Positions 1 through 8,816 of a stretch of 64,000 nt of DNA are shown here, one piece after another. Both the position numbers and the translations under genes were made by a program. This DNA comes from Bordetella genomosp. 2. GTDB lineage: Bacteria > Pseudomonadota > Gammaproteobacteria > Burkholderiales > Burkholderiaceae_B. The DNA lies in NCBI RefSeq assembly GCF_002261345.1, contig NZ_NEVT01000002.1:248001-312000 (forward strand), given 5' to 3'. Position 1 is the stretch's first letter; every line of letters begins with the position of its first letter. Under the pieces are notes generated by a model, which was not told the origin of the DNA, did no database searches, and was given only the letters and a program-made list of their open reading frames with translations.

Positions 1-171
1 CGGCTCGCCCTGCAGACGCGCCACCAGGGGCTTGAGCAGGACGGCCGGGGTGGCCTTTGCCTCGAACAGCGCGGCCGGATCCAGGCGCCAGGCGGCAACG
101 CCCGATCCCACCGTGTAGTTGCCGTCTTTCCGGCGCGCGCGCCAGTTCTTGATCCGGTCCTCGTTGCTCAT
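1..171 (-). CDS. Capsule-locus protein, 5' end only
   Basis: Only the first 57 codons are in the window; the gene runs off the left edge. It starts at ATG 171, seven bases after the stop of the wza-like gene, so it belongs to the same operon. The readable N-terminus (MSNEDRIKNWRARRKDGNYT and onward) is hydrophilic, with no signal peptide or membrane segment. In Vi-type loci the genes after the outer-membrane exporter encode the ABC exporter and accessory transport proteins, but I cannot match this fragment to one of them. A GTG six bases upstream is an alternative start. Confidence 0.6.
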   Translation of the reverse strand, partial: MSNEDRIKNWRARRKDGNYTVGSGVAAWRLDPAALFEAKATPAVLLKPLVARLQGEP

Positions 172-178
172 CGACACG

Positions 179-1333
179 CTATTGAGTCACCGCGGGCGTG
201 CTGCCGGAGTCGCTGTCGATGGCGCGCGTGGCGCTGAAGCCGGCGCTCATGGTGACGCGGAACGCTGACAGGACCTTCTGCACCTGGGTGAACGGCGCGT
301 CCGATATGTAGATGGCCTGGCCTTCGTGGACGGTGAATTCGCGCGCCAGGGCCACTTGCTCCGGACGCGTGAGGTCGAACTGATAGACCACCGGCAGCAT
401 GTCCGGCTTGCCGTCGACGCCGGCCTTGGCCGGCGTGAACAGGAACACGGAGCGCGGGTCCGCCAGCTTGTCGTCCAGCCCCCTGGCGTCGGCCAGCGCG
501 TCCAGCACGCTGTAGTTGCGCTTGCTGATGGCCACGCGGCCCTGGTTGCCGGCCGCGCCCAGTACGGTCAGGTACTCGCGCGCGTCGTAGGCGGTGATCA
601 CGTCGCCCGGACGCAACAGGATGTCATTGGCCTGGTTGCGATAGATATCCGACAGCCGCACCGACGCCACCTGGTTATCGCGGCGCAGGCTGATGATGAG
701 CTGCTCGGGGTTGGTCTGTACCGGAGCCGCCTGCGCCAGCGCGCTGCTCAAGCGCTGCGAGGTCTGGGTAATGGGATACATGCCGGGCTTGGTCAGGTTG
801 CCTTGCACGGTCACCATTTGCCCGCGCGCACCGGCGGCGCGGGTGACGCTGACGTCGGCGCCGATGACGAGCCGGCTCAGCCGCGCAACGACGGCGTCGT
901 GCAACTGCGCCAGCGTCAGGCCGGCGGCGTGGAACTTGCCCAGAATGGGGAAATGCACATTCCCGCCCCGGTCGATCTCCTGGATGCCCAGGTCGCTGAC
1001 GCCGGAAGGATCCGCCGCGAAAACGCCCAGCCCGTCGCGCTCCCAGACTTTCACGTTGATGCCGTCGCCGGGAACCAGGCGGTCGAAGCCGGCCTGCGTG
1101 AGGTCGCGGTAGCGCGTGGGGAAATCGGCGACTTCGGGTACCCGGCTCGCCATCGCGAGTTCGCGCGAGACGGGCTTCACCACAATATCCTTGGCGTCGT
1201 TCGCGCTGGTCATCTCGCGCAGCATCGGGCCGGAGCGCGGCAACTGGCAGCCGGTGAGCGCCATGGCGGCAAACAGCGCCATGGCAATGGCCGTCTTGCG
1301 CCGGGGGCCAAAGGCCGGGGCGTTCATTTGCAT
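179..1333 (-). CDS. wza: Outer-membrane capsule export lipoprotein (Wza/VexA family)
   Basis: 384-residue polysaccharide export protein, expected to form the outer-membrane channel for capsule export. The N-terminus carries a lipoprotein signal ending in a lipobox (LTGC, Cys about residue 29). The polysaccharide-export domain follows at about residues 80-180 and SLBB-like repeats come after it. The start at 1333 has a GGAGAG ribosome site about nine bases upstream; an in-frame ATG at 1327 is also possible. It lies 43 bases after the glycosyltransferase gene in a capsule operon whose make-up resembles the Salmonella viaB locus, where VexA fills this role. Family assignment is firm; the exact polysaccharide is inferred. 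Confidence 0.85.
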   Translation of the reverse strand: MQMNAPAFGPRRKTAIAMALFAAMALTGCQLPRSGPMLREMTSANDAKDIVVKPVSRELAMASRVPEVADFPTRYRDLTQAGFDRLVPGDGINVKVWERDGLGVFAADPSGVSDLGIQEIDRGGNVHFPILGKFHAAGLTLAQLHDAVVARLSRLVIGADVSVTRAAGARGQMVTVQGNLTKPGMYPITQTSQRLSSALAQAAPVQTNPEQLIISLRRDNQVASVRLSDIYRNQANDILLRPGDVITAYDAREYLTVLGAAGNQGRVAISKRNYSVLDALADARGLDDKLADPRSVFLFTPAKAGVDGKPDMLPVVYQFDLTRPEQVALAREFTVHEGQAIYISDAPFTQVQKVLSAFRVTMSAGFSATRAIDSDSGSTPAVTQ

Positions 1334-1376
1334 AGAAACGTTTCTCTCCAGGAGTTCGGGCAGCCTCAGCCGGCCA

Positions 1377-3437
1377 TCAGGCCAGCATCCGGCGCATCGG
1401 CTGGAAATCGATGCGCTCGTCGTTCTGCGACATGGGCATGATGGGCGCGCACAGGGCCAGGAACTTGGCCAGCATCGCGTCGAGGGAGAACAGCTTCTGC
1501 GCGCGATGGCGACTGTGCTCCTTCAGGATCTCGTTGCCGCGCACCTGGTCCGCCATCGAGACGACTTTCTCGCATGCCTCGTGCAGGTCCGGGTGCTCCA
1601 CGTCGCCCAGCAGGTGGCCGGTCACGCCTTCCTCGAAGCACTCGCCCGCGCCGCCGGCGGGCGTCGAGACCACCGGCACGCCCAGGAGCTGGGCTTCGAT
1701 CAGCACGTTCGGCAAGCCTTCGTAGCGCGACAGCAGCACGCTGACATCCATGCGCGAATACCAGAAGCCCACGTGGTTCGACAGGCCGACCAGCAGCAAG
1801 CGGTTTGTCACGTGCAGTTCTTCCGCCAGCGCGACGATGTTGTCGTGCAGGCGCCCGTCGCCCACGATGACGAAACGCGCCCGCGGCCGCTGCTTCAGGT
1901 AGAGCGCCGCCAGCTTGATCCAGAGTTGTGGCCGCTTGTCCGGCTCCAGGCGGAACACGCCGCCGATCGTCTCGGTAGCGTCGGAAGTGCTGGCCTCGAA
2001 GGCCTGCCACTTCTGCTCGTCGGCGGCAGCCGCATCGGTCGACAAGTCCGGCACGCCGTTGTAGAGGACATGGAAGCGCACGATCGGGATGCCGAGCCAT
2101 TCCGCGTAGGCCTCGGCGGCCTTGCAGCTATTGCTGACGAAATGCACGCCCGGCACTTGCGCCAGCGCCTGGTACAGCTCGGGATACTCTTCGCGGAAGC
2201 GATCCTTGCGGATATTCGGCGGCAGCCCGCGAAACACGAGGTGTATGGTCGGCGCGCCGGCCAGCAGCGCAGCCAGCGCGCCGAACAGGCACGTGCCGTC
2301 CTGCCACAGGCTCACCACGTCGAACGCGTTGGCTCGCAATACCGGAGCGAGGCGCGTCACGCCATAGTGCACCGGCGGGGGCAATTGCTCCAGCAAGCGG
2401 TTCAGGGTGTCGTCGGGCACGGACTGGTGCGCGACCGACACGGCGGGCAGATGGTTGATTTCGGTGACCGGGATCTGCGCCTTGGTCAGCACGGGCAGGA
2501 AGAAATCGAGACCCTGCTTCTTGCTGGAGCCGGCAGGCTCGGTGTGCTGTTTCACCAGCACCTCGACCTTCTTCGGCCGCACCAGCACGGGAAGGGACCA
2601 CTGCTCGGGCGTGTTGGCCATGCGGGTCAGTTCGCTGGCAAGCCGCGTGAGCTGGCGCTCGGCGCCGCCCGGCCCGAGGCTGCCCGTCACCAGCGCGACC
2701 GAGATCGGCTTGTCCGGGGTGTGCTCGGGGATCCGCCGGTTGCGGAAATGCAGGATCGCATGCTTCATCGAAACGATCCTGATGTCCTTGCCGGCCAGGT
2801 TGCCTTGCGGCTCAAGCGCCTGGTAGAAGGCGAAATCGCTGGCGAGCTCGTCGGCAAGCTCGGCCGCCTTGCTGCCGGGCGCCAGTTGCTGGGCGACCGG
2901 CGCGATCACCTCGAACGCGTCGGCCAGCAGGCCGCGCTTGCGCAGGCGCTTGGCGAACTCGACCCGCGTATTGCGGTCCGGATACTGCGAGATCAGCCGG
3001 CGGAACAGCGCGTCCGACTGTTCGTGCGCGCGAATGTCGCTCAGCAGCTTGGCGCGGGCGACCAGCCTGTCGGGATTCTTGCTCGATTCGGGCAGATGGC
3101 GGTCGACCAACGCCAGGGCGTCGTCGACATGCCGCTCTTTCACCAGGCGGGTGGCGCGATAGCGGACGATCTGCAGGTCGTCCGGGCATTCTTGCAACAG
3201 CTTTGCCCATTGCTCGGACATGCCCTCGTTCAACCCGGCCGCTTCCTTCAGCCTGAGGAGCAGGAAGCGCACCTTGGGGTCCGACAGGTGGTCGCGCGCC
3301 AAGGCCTGCGCGCGGGCCAGGTTGGCCTGCGCCACCTGGACCCGGCTCGAGGCGGTGACGATCTCTTCCAGTTGGTTGTGGATCCGCTGCAGGTCGGACG
3401 CGAGGTGCTCTTGCTCCGTGATCAGTACGTCGTTCAT
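1377..3437 (-). CDS. Capsule glycosyltransferase with helical-repeat N-terminus (TviE-like)
   Basis: 686 residues read from ATG 3437, which overlaps the stop of the previous gene by four bases (ATGA), suggesting translational coupling. The first 250 or so residues are helical and TPR-like. The C-terminal half is a GT-B fold group 1 glycosyltransferase with the FVIVGDGRL donor-domain strand and an EGLPNVLIEA E-x7-E signature near residue 590. By position and family it corresponds to TviE, the Vi polymerising transferase, but it is longer than I recall for Salmonella TviE (about 578). It probably acts at the cytoplasmic membrane face on UDP-linked aminouronate sugars. An in-frame open frame extends upstream to 4310, but it lies inside the TviD-like gene and is not a start. 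Confidence 0.75.
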   Translation of the reverse strand: MNDVLITEQEHLASDLQRIHNQLEEIVTASSRVQVAQANLARAQALARDHLSDPKVRFLLLRLKEAAGLNEGMSEQWAKLLQECPDDLQIVRYRATRLVKERHVDDALALVDRHLPESSKNPDRLVARAKLLSDIRAHEQSDALFRRLISQYPDRNTRVEFAKRLRKRGLLADAFEVIAPVAQQLAPGSKAAELADELASDFAFYQALEPQGNLAGKDIRIVSMKHAILHFRNRRIPEHTPDKPISVALVTGSLGPGGAERQLTRLASELTRMANTPEQWSLPVLVRPKKVEVLVKQHTEPAGSSKKQGLDFFLPVLTKAQIPVTEINHLPAVSVAHQSVPDDTLNRLLEQLPPPVHYGVTRLAPVLRANAFDVVSLWQDGTCLFGALAALLAGAPTIHLVFRGLPPNIRKDRFREEYPELYQALAQVPGVHFVSNSCKAAEAYAEWLGIPIVRFHVLYNGVPDLSTDAAAADEQKWQAFEASTSDATETIGGVFRLEPDKRPQLWIKLAALYLKQRPRARFVIVGDGRLHDNIVALAEELHVTNRLLLVGLSNHVGFWYSRMDVSVLLSRYEGLPNVLIEAQLLGVPVVSTPAGGAGECFEEGVTGHLLGDVEHPDLHEACEKVVSMADQVRGNEILKEHSRHRAQKLFSLDAMLAKFLALCAPIMPMSQNDERIDFQPMRRMLA

Positions 3438-5914
3438 GCCGCCTTCCTGCGATTGAGCTTTTCGATCCACGCCAGGCAGCGCTCGATGTAGTGATCGAAC
3501 TGCGCCGGATTGTCCGAACGTTCCTTGAGCTTGCGCCAGTACGGCAGCGCCTGCTCGAAGCGATGCAGGCGCATGGCGCCCACCGCGGCCAGGCGCAGGC
3601 CGACGGGATCGTCGGGTACGAGCTGCAGGATCTTCTCGCCCAGCGCCAGGCGCTCGGTCGTGCTCGATGCATCCAGCGCGCGCGCTTCCGCATACAGCAC
3701 GGCGAGGATGCGCCGCTTCTCGTGATCGACTTCCGTCATCTGCGGCCACGATTGCGCGACGCGGTCCAGCAGATTCCAGGCTCTGCGCGGATCGCCGGCG
3801 GATAGGATCTCGCGGGCGCCGCGGATCGCGCGGGGGCCGAGCCTGCCGAGCTGGCGCTCGGCTTCGTCTTTGGCGGTCTGGTCGGCCGAGGGATGGGCGC
3901 GCACGGCCTCGTAGGCATCGATGGCCTCGCCGAACCAGCCGCCGTTGAACGCCACGCGCGCGAAGTGCAGGCGCGTGCTCAACGGCGCGGAGTCGGCGGC
4001 GGCGGCCTGTTCGAGGTGCCGCATGGCCGTCTGTTTGTCGCCCAGCGCGTCGGCGGCGCGGCCCCGCATCGCATCGAGTTCGGGGAAGTCGACCTGCGTA
4101 TCGAGCGCGATGTCGGTGAGATCGATCACTTCCTGGTGGTTGCCCGCCAGCAGCGCGGCCCGCACGCCAAGACGCATCGAGCGCGCGAAGGCGCGCTGCG
4201 CGCGCACGCCGGCCAGGGCATCGGGATTGAGCAGGCGGTGGGCGCAGATGCGCTCGGCCGCGTCGCGCAGGCGCCCTTCGTCGAGCGCGCGGCTGCCTTC
4301 TTCGGCCCATGCCGTCGACTGCGCCAGCAGCCAGGTGCGGATGTCGTCCTGCCCGCTATCCGCCAGCTTGCAGGACACCGCCAGCGCGGCCGCCGCCATG
4401 ATGAAGCCGCGCCACGAGGCCTCCTTGACGAGTTCGAAGGCCACGGCTTCTTCAAGGTCGGGAGACTCCGAGGCCAGGGCGCGCAGGCCCGAGCGGTCGC
4501 CCGCCACCAGCCGGTCGCGCCACAGCACCGCGAAGCCTCGGCCGTACGAGGGAATGGCCGCGCGGACCTCGTGGACCCAGCGAATGGCGGCGTCCATGTC
4601 GCCGCCGGATTGCAACTGCGAGAGCACCGTGTCGGCCGCTTCCAGCGCCGACGCATCCTGCGGGGAGGAGATGCGGAACAGGCGCTTCCAGTTGCCCAGG
4701 GCTTCGTCCGCAAAGCCAAGCTGCCCGCCCGAGACCGCCGCGATGCGGACGATTTCCGGGGTTTCGATCTCGTCGCCCAGCAGGCCGGAAGCGAGCGAGT
4801 AGGCGATGTCGTGGCGTCCGAGCTTGAAGTGGTTGCGCATCAGGATCTGCTCGGCCTTGCTGCCCGATGCCAGCGTGCCGTCCGGGCCGCCCAGGAGCGC
4901 AATCGATCCTTCGTAGTCGCCCAGCTCTTCCTGGATCCGGGCGAGCAGCAACAGGTGGTCGGGCAGACCGGGATGGCGGCGCAGCACCTCGCGCACACGG
5001 CGCGATGCGGCGCGCAGATCGCCCGCGTCCCAGGTCTTTTCAATGCCGTCGGCGCTTTCGTCGGCGGCCAGCTTGGGCACGGCGGGCTGCGAGGCGGATG
5101 CGCTCATCCGCGGGCGCATGAAGTGCTTGTACCAGTCGGCCGACAGGCGCTCACCAAAGACCTGCGTGTAGTGGGTCAGGTCGAGCCCGCCGTCCTCCAT
5201 CGCCTCGGCTTGCCCGATCTTGCTCATTTGCGGCGTCGGGTCGTAGCAGGGCACGCCGATGCGTTCTGCGCTGGCGGTGATAGCGGCGATCAACTGCTCG
5301 CGCTGTTCGATCGGCACGTTGTCCGGCGTCAGGGCGTTGACGTGCGTGACGAACACCACCTTGTCCTGGCCCAGCAGATCGACGATCTGGCGCATCTCCT
5401 GCTCGATTTCCGCGTCCGTCAGGTCGCGTTTCACGACGCGGGCCAGCAGGTCACGGTCCTCTGGCGAGAGGCTCTTGAAGACCGGATCCTGGTCGAGCAG
5501 GGCGCGCCGCTCGGCCAGCCGGTCGGGGTGCGCCATCGACCAGAACGTCCGGGTGCGTGCGCGGTCGGCGAAGAATTCGCTGAAGTAGCGTCCGAAATAG
5601 TTGGACTGGACTGGGTAGCCGTCGATGGTCAGCAGCTTGCGCGAGGACAGCTCGACCATGTACAGGTCGGCCGGCTTGTGCGTGGCCTGGCGGGCCTGGT
5701 CGCCATTCGACGGACGGAAGATCACGCGCTGGACGTCGGCGGGGATGTCGCCTTCGCCGAACATGAAGCGGGCCTGCTGCAGTGCCTCGGTGCTGGTGTG
5801 CACAAACCCATAGTTGCGCCCGAGCTGCAGTTTGATGGGGTAGCGGCCCACGGCATCGCGCAGCGGCGTGTGGATGCGGCAGGTCCCGATGGGAGCGATG
5901 GTAAAGGCTGTCAT
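3434..5914 (-). CDS. TviD-like capsule biosynthesis protein (SGNH-like plus TPR)
   Basis: 826 residues, close to the length of Salmonella TviD. The N-terminal 270 residues resemble an SGNH/GSCFA hydrolase-like domain, with an IGTCR motif at about residues 9-13 and a late DLTH that could supply the Asp-His pair. The remaining 550 residues are TPR-like helical repeats. TviD has been proposed to O-acetylate Vi polymer, and the SGNH-like domain fits that, but the activity here is inference. The start ATG 5914 is preceded by AGGAGA. It lies 39 bases after the tviB-like gene and overlaps the glycosyltransferase gene. Confidence 0.65.
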   Translation of the reverse strand: MTAFTIAPIGTCRIHTPLRDAVGRYPIKLQLGRNYGFVHTSTEALQQARFMFGEGDIPADVQRVIFRPSNGDQARQATHKPADLYMVELSSRKLLTIDGYPVQSNYFGRYFSEFFADRARTRTFWSMAHPDRLAERRALLDQDPVFKSLSPEDRDLLARVVKRDLTDAEIEQEMRQIVDLLGQDKVVFVTHVNALTPDNVPIEQREQLIAAITASAERIGVPCYDPTPQMSKIGQAEAMEDGGLDLTHYTQVFGERLSADWYKHFMRPRMSASASQPAVPKLAADESADGIEKTWDAGDLRAASRRVREVLRRHPGLPDHLLLLARIQEELGDYEGSIALLGGPDGTLASGSKAEQILMRNHFKLGRHDIAYSLASGLLGDEIETPEIVRIAAVSGGQLGFADEALGNWKRLFRISSPQDASALEAADTVLSQLQSGGDMDAAIRWVHEVRAAIPSYGRGFAVLWRDRLVAGDRSGLRALASESPDLEEAVAFELVKEASWRGFIMAAAALAVSCKLADSGQDDIRTWLLAQSTAWAEEGSRALDEGRLRDAAERICAHRLLNPDALAGVRAQRAFARSMRLGVRAALLAGNHQEVIDLTDIALDTQVDFPELDAMRGRAADALGDKQTAMRHLEQAAAADSAPLSTRLHFARVAFNGGWFGEAIDAYEAVRAHPSADQTAKDEAERQLGRLGPRAIRGAREILSAGDPRRAWNLLDRVAQSWPQMTEVDHEKRRILAVLYAEARALDASSTTERLALGEKILQLVPDDPVGLRLAAVGAMRLHRFEQALPYWRKLKERSDNPAQFDHYIERCLAWIEKLNRRKAA

Positions 5915-5953
5915 TCAGGGGCTCTCCTGTAGAGGTCGATAACGCGCCTGAAC

Positions 5954-7231
5954 TTAAAGAGTCCAGTACAACAGGTCGGACTGGAGCCGCTTGCTGTCGA
6001 GCACGGACTTCAGGTCGCACACCATGCCCCCGCTCTTGACCAGGCGCGGCATGTCGTCCCAGATGGAGTCCATGGTTTCGCGGTGGGGAACCGCGAGGAT
6101 CAGCACGTCCATATCCCGGAACTCGTCGCGGTCGACCAGTTTGATGCCGTACTCGTGCTGCATTTGCTCCGTATCGACCATCGGGTCGCACGCAAACGGG
6201 GTGATGCCGTAGTCGCCGAGGGCGTTGTAGAGATCGACCACCTTCGAATTGCGGATGTCGGGCACGTTCTCCTTGAACGTCATTCCCAGGATGCCGACCC
6301 GGGTCGATGCATTGAGGCGGCCATTGCGGGCCAGCGTCTGGACCACGCGCGAGGCCACGTGGTTGGCCATGCCGTCATTGATCCGGCGACCCGACAGGAT
6401 GACCTCGGGGTGATAGCCCAGTTCCTGCGCCTTGGAGGTCAGGTAATACGGGTCGACGCCGATGCAGTGGCCGCCCACCAGGCCGGGGGTGAACTTGAGG
6501 AAGTTCCACTTGGTTCCCGCGGCATCCAGGACTTCCGAGGTGCGGATGCCGATCAGGTTGCAGATCTTCGACATCTCGTTCATCAACGCGATGTTGATGT
6601 CGCGCTGCGTGTTTTCCAGCACCTTCGCGGCTTCGGCCACCTTGATGGAGGAGGCGCGGTGCACGCCGGCGTCGATGATTTTCTCGTAGACGCCGGCGAT
6701 GATCTCCAGCGATTCCTGATCCTGGCCGGACACGATCTTGACGATCTTCTCCAGCGGGTGCTCGCGATCGCCCGGATTGATCCGTTCGGGGCTGTAGCCC
6801 AGCTTGAAGTCGACCCCGCAGCGCAGGCCCGACGCCTTTTCGAGTTCCGGTCCGCAGATTTCCTCGGTGGCGCCGGGATGGACCGTGGATTCGAATACGA
6901 CAATGCAGCCCGGGCGCAGCACCGGTCCTATCGACCGGCAAGCCTTGACCAGCAGGGAAAAATCGGGATTGTTCTTGTCGTCGACCGGGGTGGGAACGGC
7001 AACGACGAAGAAATCGCAGCCCTCCAGTTCCGCCACCTGGTCGGTGAATGCCATGGGCGAAGCCAGCAAGGCCTCGCGCTCGATCTCGCCGGTCCAGTCA
7101 TCGCCTTCTTTCAGCCGCGCGATGCGCCGCTTGTCCACATCAAAGCCGATGACGTCGAAGCGCTTGGAAAATGCGACGGCTACGGGCAGGCCGACGTATC
7201 CAAGGCCACACACTGCGATTCTCTTTACCAC
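5954..7231 (-). CDS. tviB: UDP-N-acetylglucosamine 6-dehydrogenase, capsule (TviB/WbpO family)
   Basis: 425-residue nucleotide-sugar dehydrogenase, predicted to oxidise C6 of UDP-GlcNAc or UDP-GalNAc to the uronic acid with two NAD+. The Rossmann motif GLGYVG is at residues 9-14 and the catalytic cysteine is about residue 256 in GGHCIGVDPYYL. The UDP-binding C-terminal domain is complete. It starts with GTG at 7231, with GAGG a few bases upstream; the next residues VKRIAVCGLGYVG begin the fold directly, so no other start is plausible. First gene of the capsule operon in this window. No TviC-type epimerase precedes it, so that activity must be encoded elsewhere. Confidence 0.85.
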   Translation of the reverse strand: MVKRIAVCGLGYVGLPVAVAFSKRFDVIGFDVDKRRIARLKEGDDWTGEIEREALLASPMAFTDQVAELEGCDFFVVAVPTPVDDKNNPDFSLLVKACRSIGPVLRPGCIVVFESTVHPGATEEICGPELEKASGLRCGVDFKLGYSPERINPGDREHPLEKIVKIVSGQDQESLEIIAGVYEKIIDAGVHRASSIKVAEAAKVLENTQRDINIALMNEMSKICNLIGIRTSEVLDAAGTKWNFLKFTPGLVGGHCIGVDPYYLTSKAQELGYHPEVILSGRRINDGMANHVASRVVQTLARNGRLNASTRVGILGMTFKENVPDIRNSKVVDLYNALGDYGITPFACDPMVDTEQMQHEYGIKLVDRDEFRDMDVLILAVPHRETMDSIWDDMPRLVKSGGMVCDLKSVLDSKRLQSDLLYWTL

Positions 7232-7698
7232 GGGGACCTCACTGTTTCATGTCGCGGACGGTCGCCGGCACCCGGGAAAGCGGTCGGCACGGAGCCGGAA
7301 AACCCTCCCGCGTTGCGGCGGCCGCTCTAAGGATTAATTACAAATCGATACTCAATTAAGCCCGCCGAGCAGCGAACCGACGAATCGTAGAGGGCCTGGA
7401 CAGCGAATTTTTTTCTAAAAATTTTTATTGCTGTGGAAATACGTCAAGGGCGTCGTAATAAACCCCTCGGAATCCCGCAAATAATTACATCCATTACATA
7501 AATCGCAATCTGGACGCGGCGGAAATGTTATTAGCAAATATAGAAAATTGTGTTCTTTGTTTTGTTTAATCAAGCTGAAAAAACATAAGTTCATGCCGGA
7601 TGCCGGTTAGCGGCAGCCGCGGCGCCGGGAGGCGCGACACGATATAAATCGACAGGATCTTTAATGAATCCAAATCCGGGTTTCGCTGGCAAAACCGG
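7232..7698 (-). promoter_or_regulatory. AT-rich leader and promoter region of the capsule operon
   Basis: A gene-free 467-base stretch between the capsule operon and the LysR gene. From about 7330 to 7680 it is strikingly AT-rich for this chromosome, with T and A runs (for example around 7407-7430 and 7540-7590). I see no ORF with coding character and no JUMPStart/ops element. It most likely holds the capsule promoter and a long 5' leader, possibly a target for silencing by an H-NS-like protein. Individual promoter boxes cannot be assigned with confidence. Confidence 0.5.
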
Positions 7699-8652
7699 CT
7701 AGTCGGCCATGTGGGTAGGCCAGGTGCCGTCGGCGGTCAGCGTCTTCACGGTATCCACCAAAAGGCGCATGACGCTCATCACGGCCATCGTCTTGGGGGT
7801 GCTGGGGTTGGTGCAAAAGTAAACCGAGCGCGTGAGCCGGGGTTTTTCTATATGAAGGACGCGCACCTCGGCGGAAGAGCTGTCGCCGACCACGGACGAA
7901 TAAGAAAGAATCGTCGCGCCGACGCCCGAAGCAGCCAGCCCGATCAATTGCGGCGTGGTGTTGACCTCGGCGGCGATGGCGAGCCGCTGGCCGGCGCGTT
8001 GCAGATAGTCGTCCAGGCGGATCCGCAGGCTGTGGGTGCGGGTGGGAAGAATCATGGGGAAATCGCCCATTTCCGCCAGGCGTATGGTCTTGCGGCGCAG
8101 GCCGGCGGGGCCCAGGTGCTGGCGGATCCGCGACGCGGCACTGATGAAGACCAGTTCCTCGTCGATCAGGTGGGTGTAGTGCAGGTCGCGCCGCTCGTCC
8201 TGGCCGAAGGTCATGCCGATGTCGATCTCGCCCTTCTGCAGGTGTTCAGGGATGTAGCCCGAGCTCAGCTCGATGATCTGCAGGCGTATTTGCGGCCAGC
8301 GCGACAGTACCTCGGAAACGAGCGGGACGGTCAGGAAGCGCGCCAGGGATTGCGGCAGGCCGATGGCCACCTGGCCGCTGGGGACGCGCGCCTGCTGGCT
8401 GATTTCTTCGTAGGCCAGTTCGGTGCGGCGCAGGATGTCCTTGGCGTGCGCGCGCAAGCGCTCCCCCGCATCGGTCAGCGCCACGCCCTTGGGCAGCCGT
8501 TCGAACAGCGGCGTGCCCAGTTGTTCTTCGAGCTGGCGGATCAGCACGCTCAGCGCCGGCTGCGTCATGTGTTGCATTTCCGCTGCGCGCGAGATGGAGC
8601 CGGCGGCGGCTACCGACAGGAAATTTCTGAGGTCGCGCAGGTCGATCGGCAT
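7699..8652 (-). CDS. LysR-family transcriptional regulator
   Basis: 317 residues from ATG 8652. The winged-helix domain begins at MPIDLRDLRNFLSVAAAGSI and includes the typical TQPALSVLIRQLEEQLGTPLF recognition helix region; the periplasmic-binding-like effector domain follows from about residue 90. The open frame extends to 8775, but the added residues do not look like a LysR start. It is divergent from the Bug/CoA-transferase/hydratase operon, with a dyad at 8710-8743 between them. It probably regulates that operon in response to an organic acid or CoA ester; the ligand is unknown. Confidence 0.8.
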   Translation of the reverse strand: MPIDLRDLRNFLSVAAAGSISRAAEMQHMTQPALSVLIRQLEEQLGTPLFERLPKGVALTDAGERLRAHAKDILRRTELAYEEISQQARVPSGQVAIGLPQSLARFLTVPLVSEVLSRWPQIRLQIIELSSGYIPEHLQKGEIDIGMTFGQDERRDLHYTHLIDEELVFISAASRIRQHLGPAGLRRKTIRLAEMGDFPMILPTRTHSLRIRLDDYLQRAGQRLAIAAEVNTTPQLIGLAASGVGATILSYSSVVGDSSSAEVRVLHIEKPRLTRSVYFCTNPSTPKTMAVMSVMRLLVDTVKTLTADGTWPTHMAD

Positions 8653-8709
8653 GTCAAGGGGGTCCGGAAGCGGAAGAAAAGGCGGCGTGGTATGCGGAAT
8701 TTTATATAG

Positions 8710-8743
8710 CATCCATAAAAACATAGCATTTGACGTATGGATG
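8710..8743. promoter_or_regulatory. Probable LysR operator
   Basis: Perfect inverted repeat CATCCATA (8710-8717) and TATGGATG (8736-8743) with an 18-base AT-rich spacer, lying between the divergent LysR gene and the Bug-receptor operon. Size and position suit a LysR activation site. Seen in sequence; function inferred. Confidence 0.45.
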
Positions 8744-8816
8744 GCCTGCGCCGATAGTGGCGACCGAACCGCCATGGCCGCCGCACAAGGCCATGCGAGA
8801 CCGACAGGAGACCGCT

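Noticed and set aside
1116-3491. 791-codon open frame on the plus strand opposite the capsule genes
   Set aside because: Antisense to two clearly conserved genes; its sequence is low-complexity R/Q/H/V-rich as expected for a GC-rich shadow frame.
3438-4310. Upstream extension of the glycosyltransferase frame to 977 codons
   Set aside because: The extra codons overlap the TviD-like gene in another frame and are arginine-rich without domain similarity; ATG 3437 with ATGA coupling is the better start.
3893-5932. 679-codon plus-strand frame opposite the TviD-like gene
   Set aside because: The minus-strand gene has an SGNH-like domain, a good ribosome site and coupling with its neighbours; the shadow has none.
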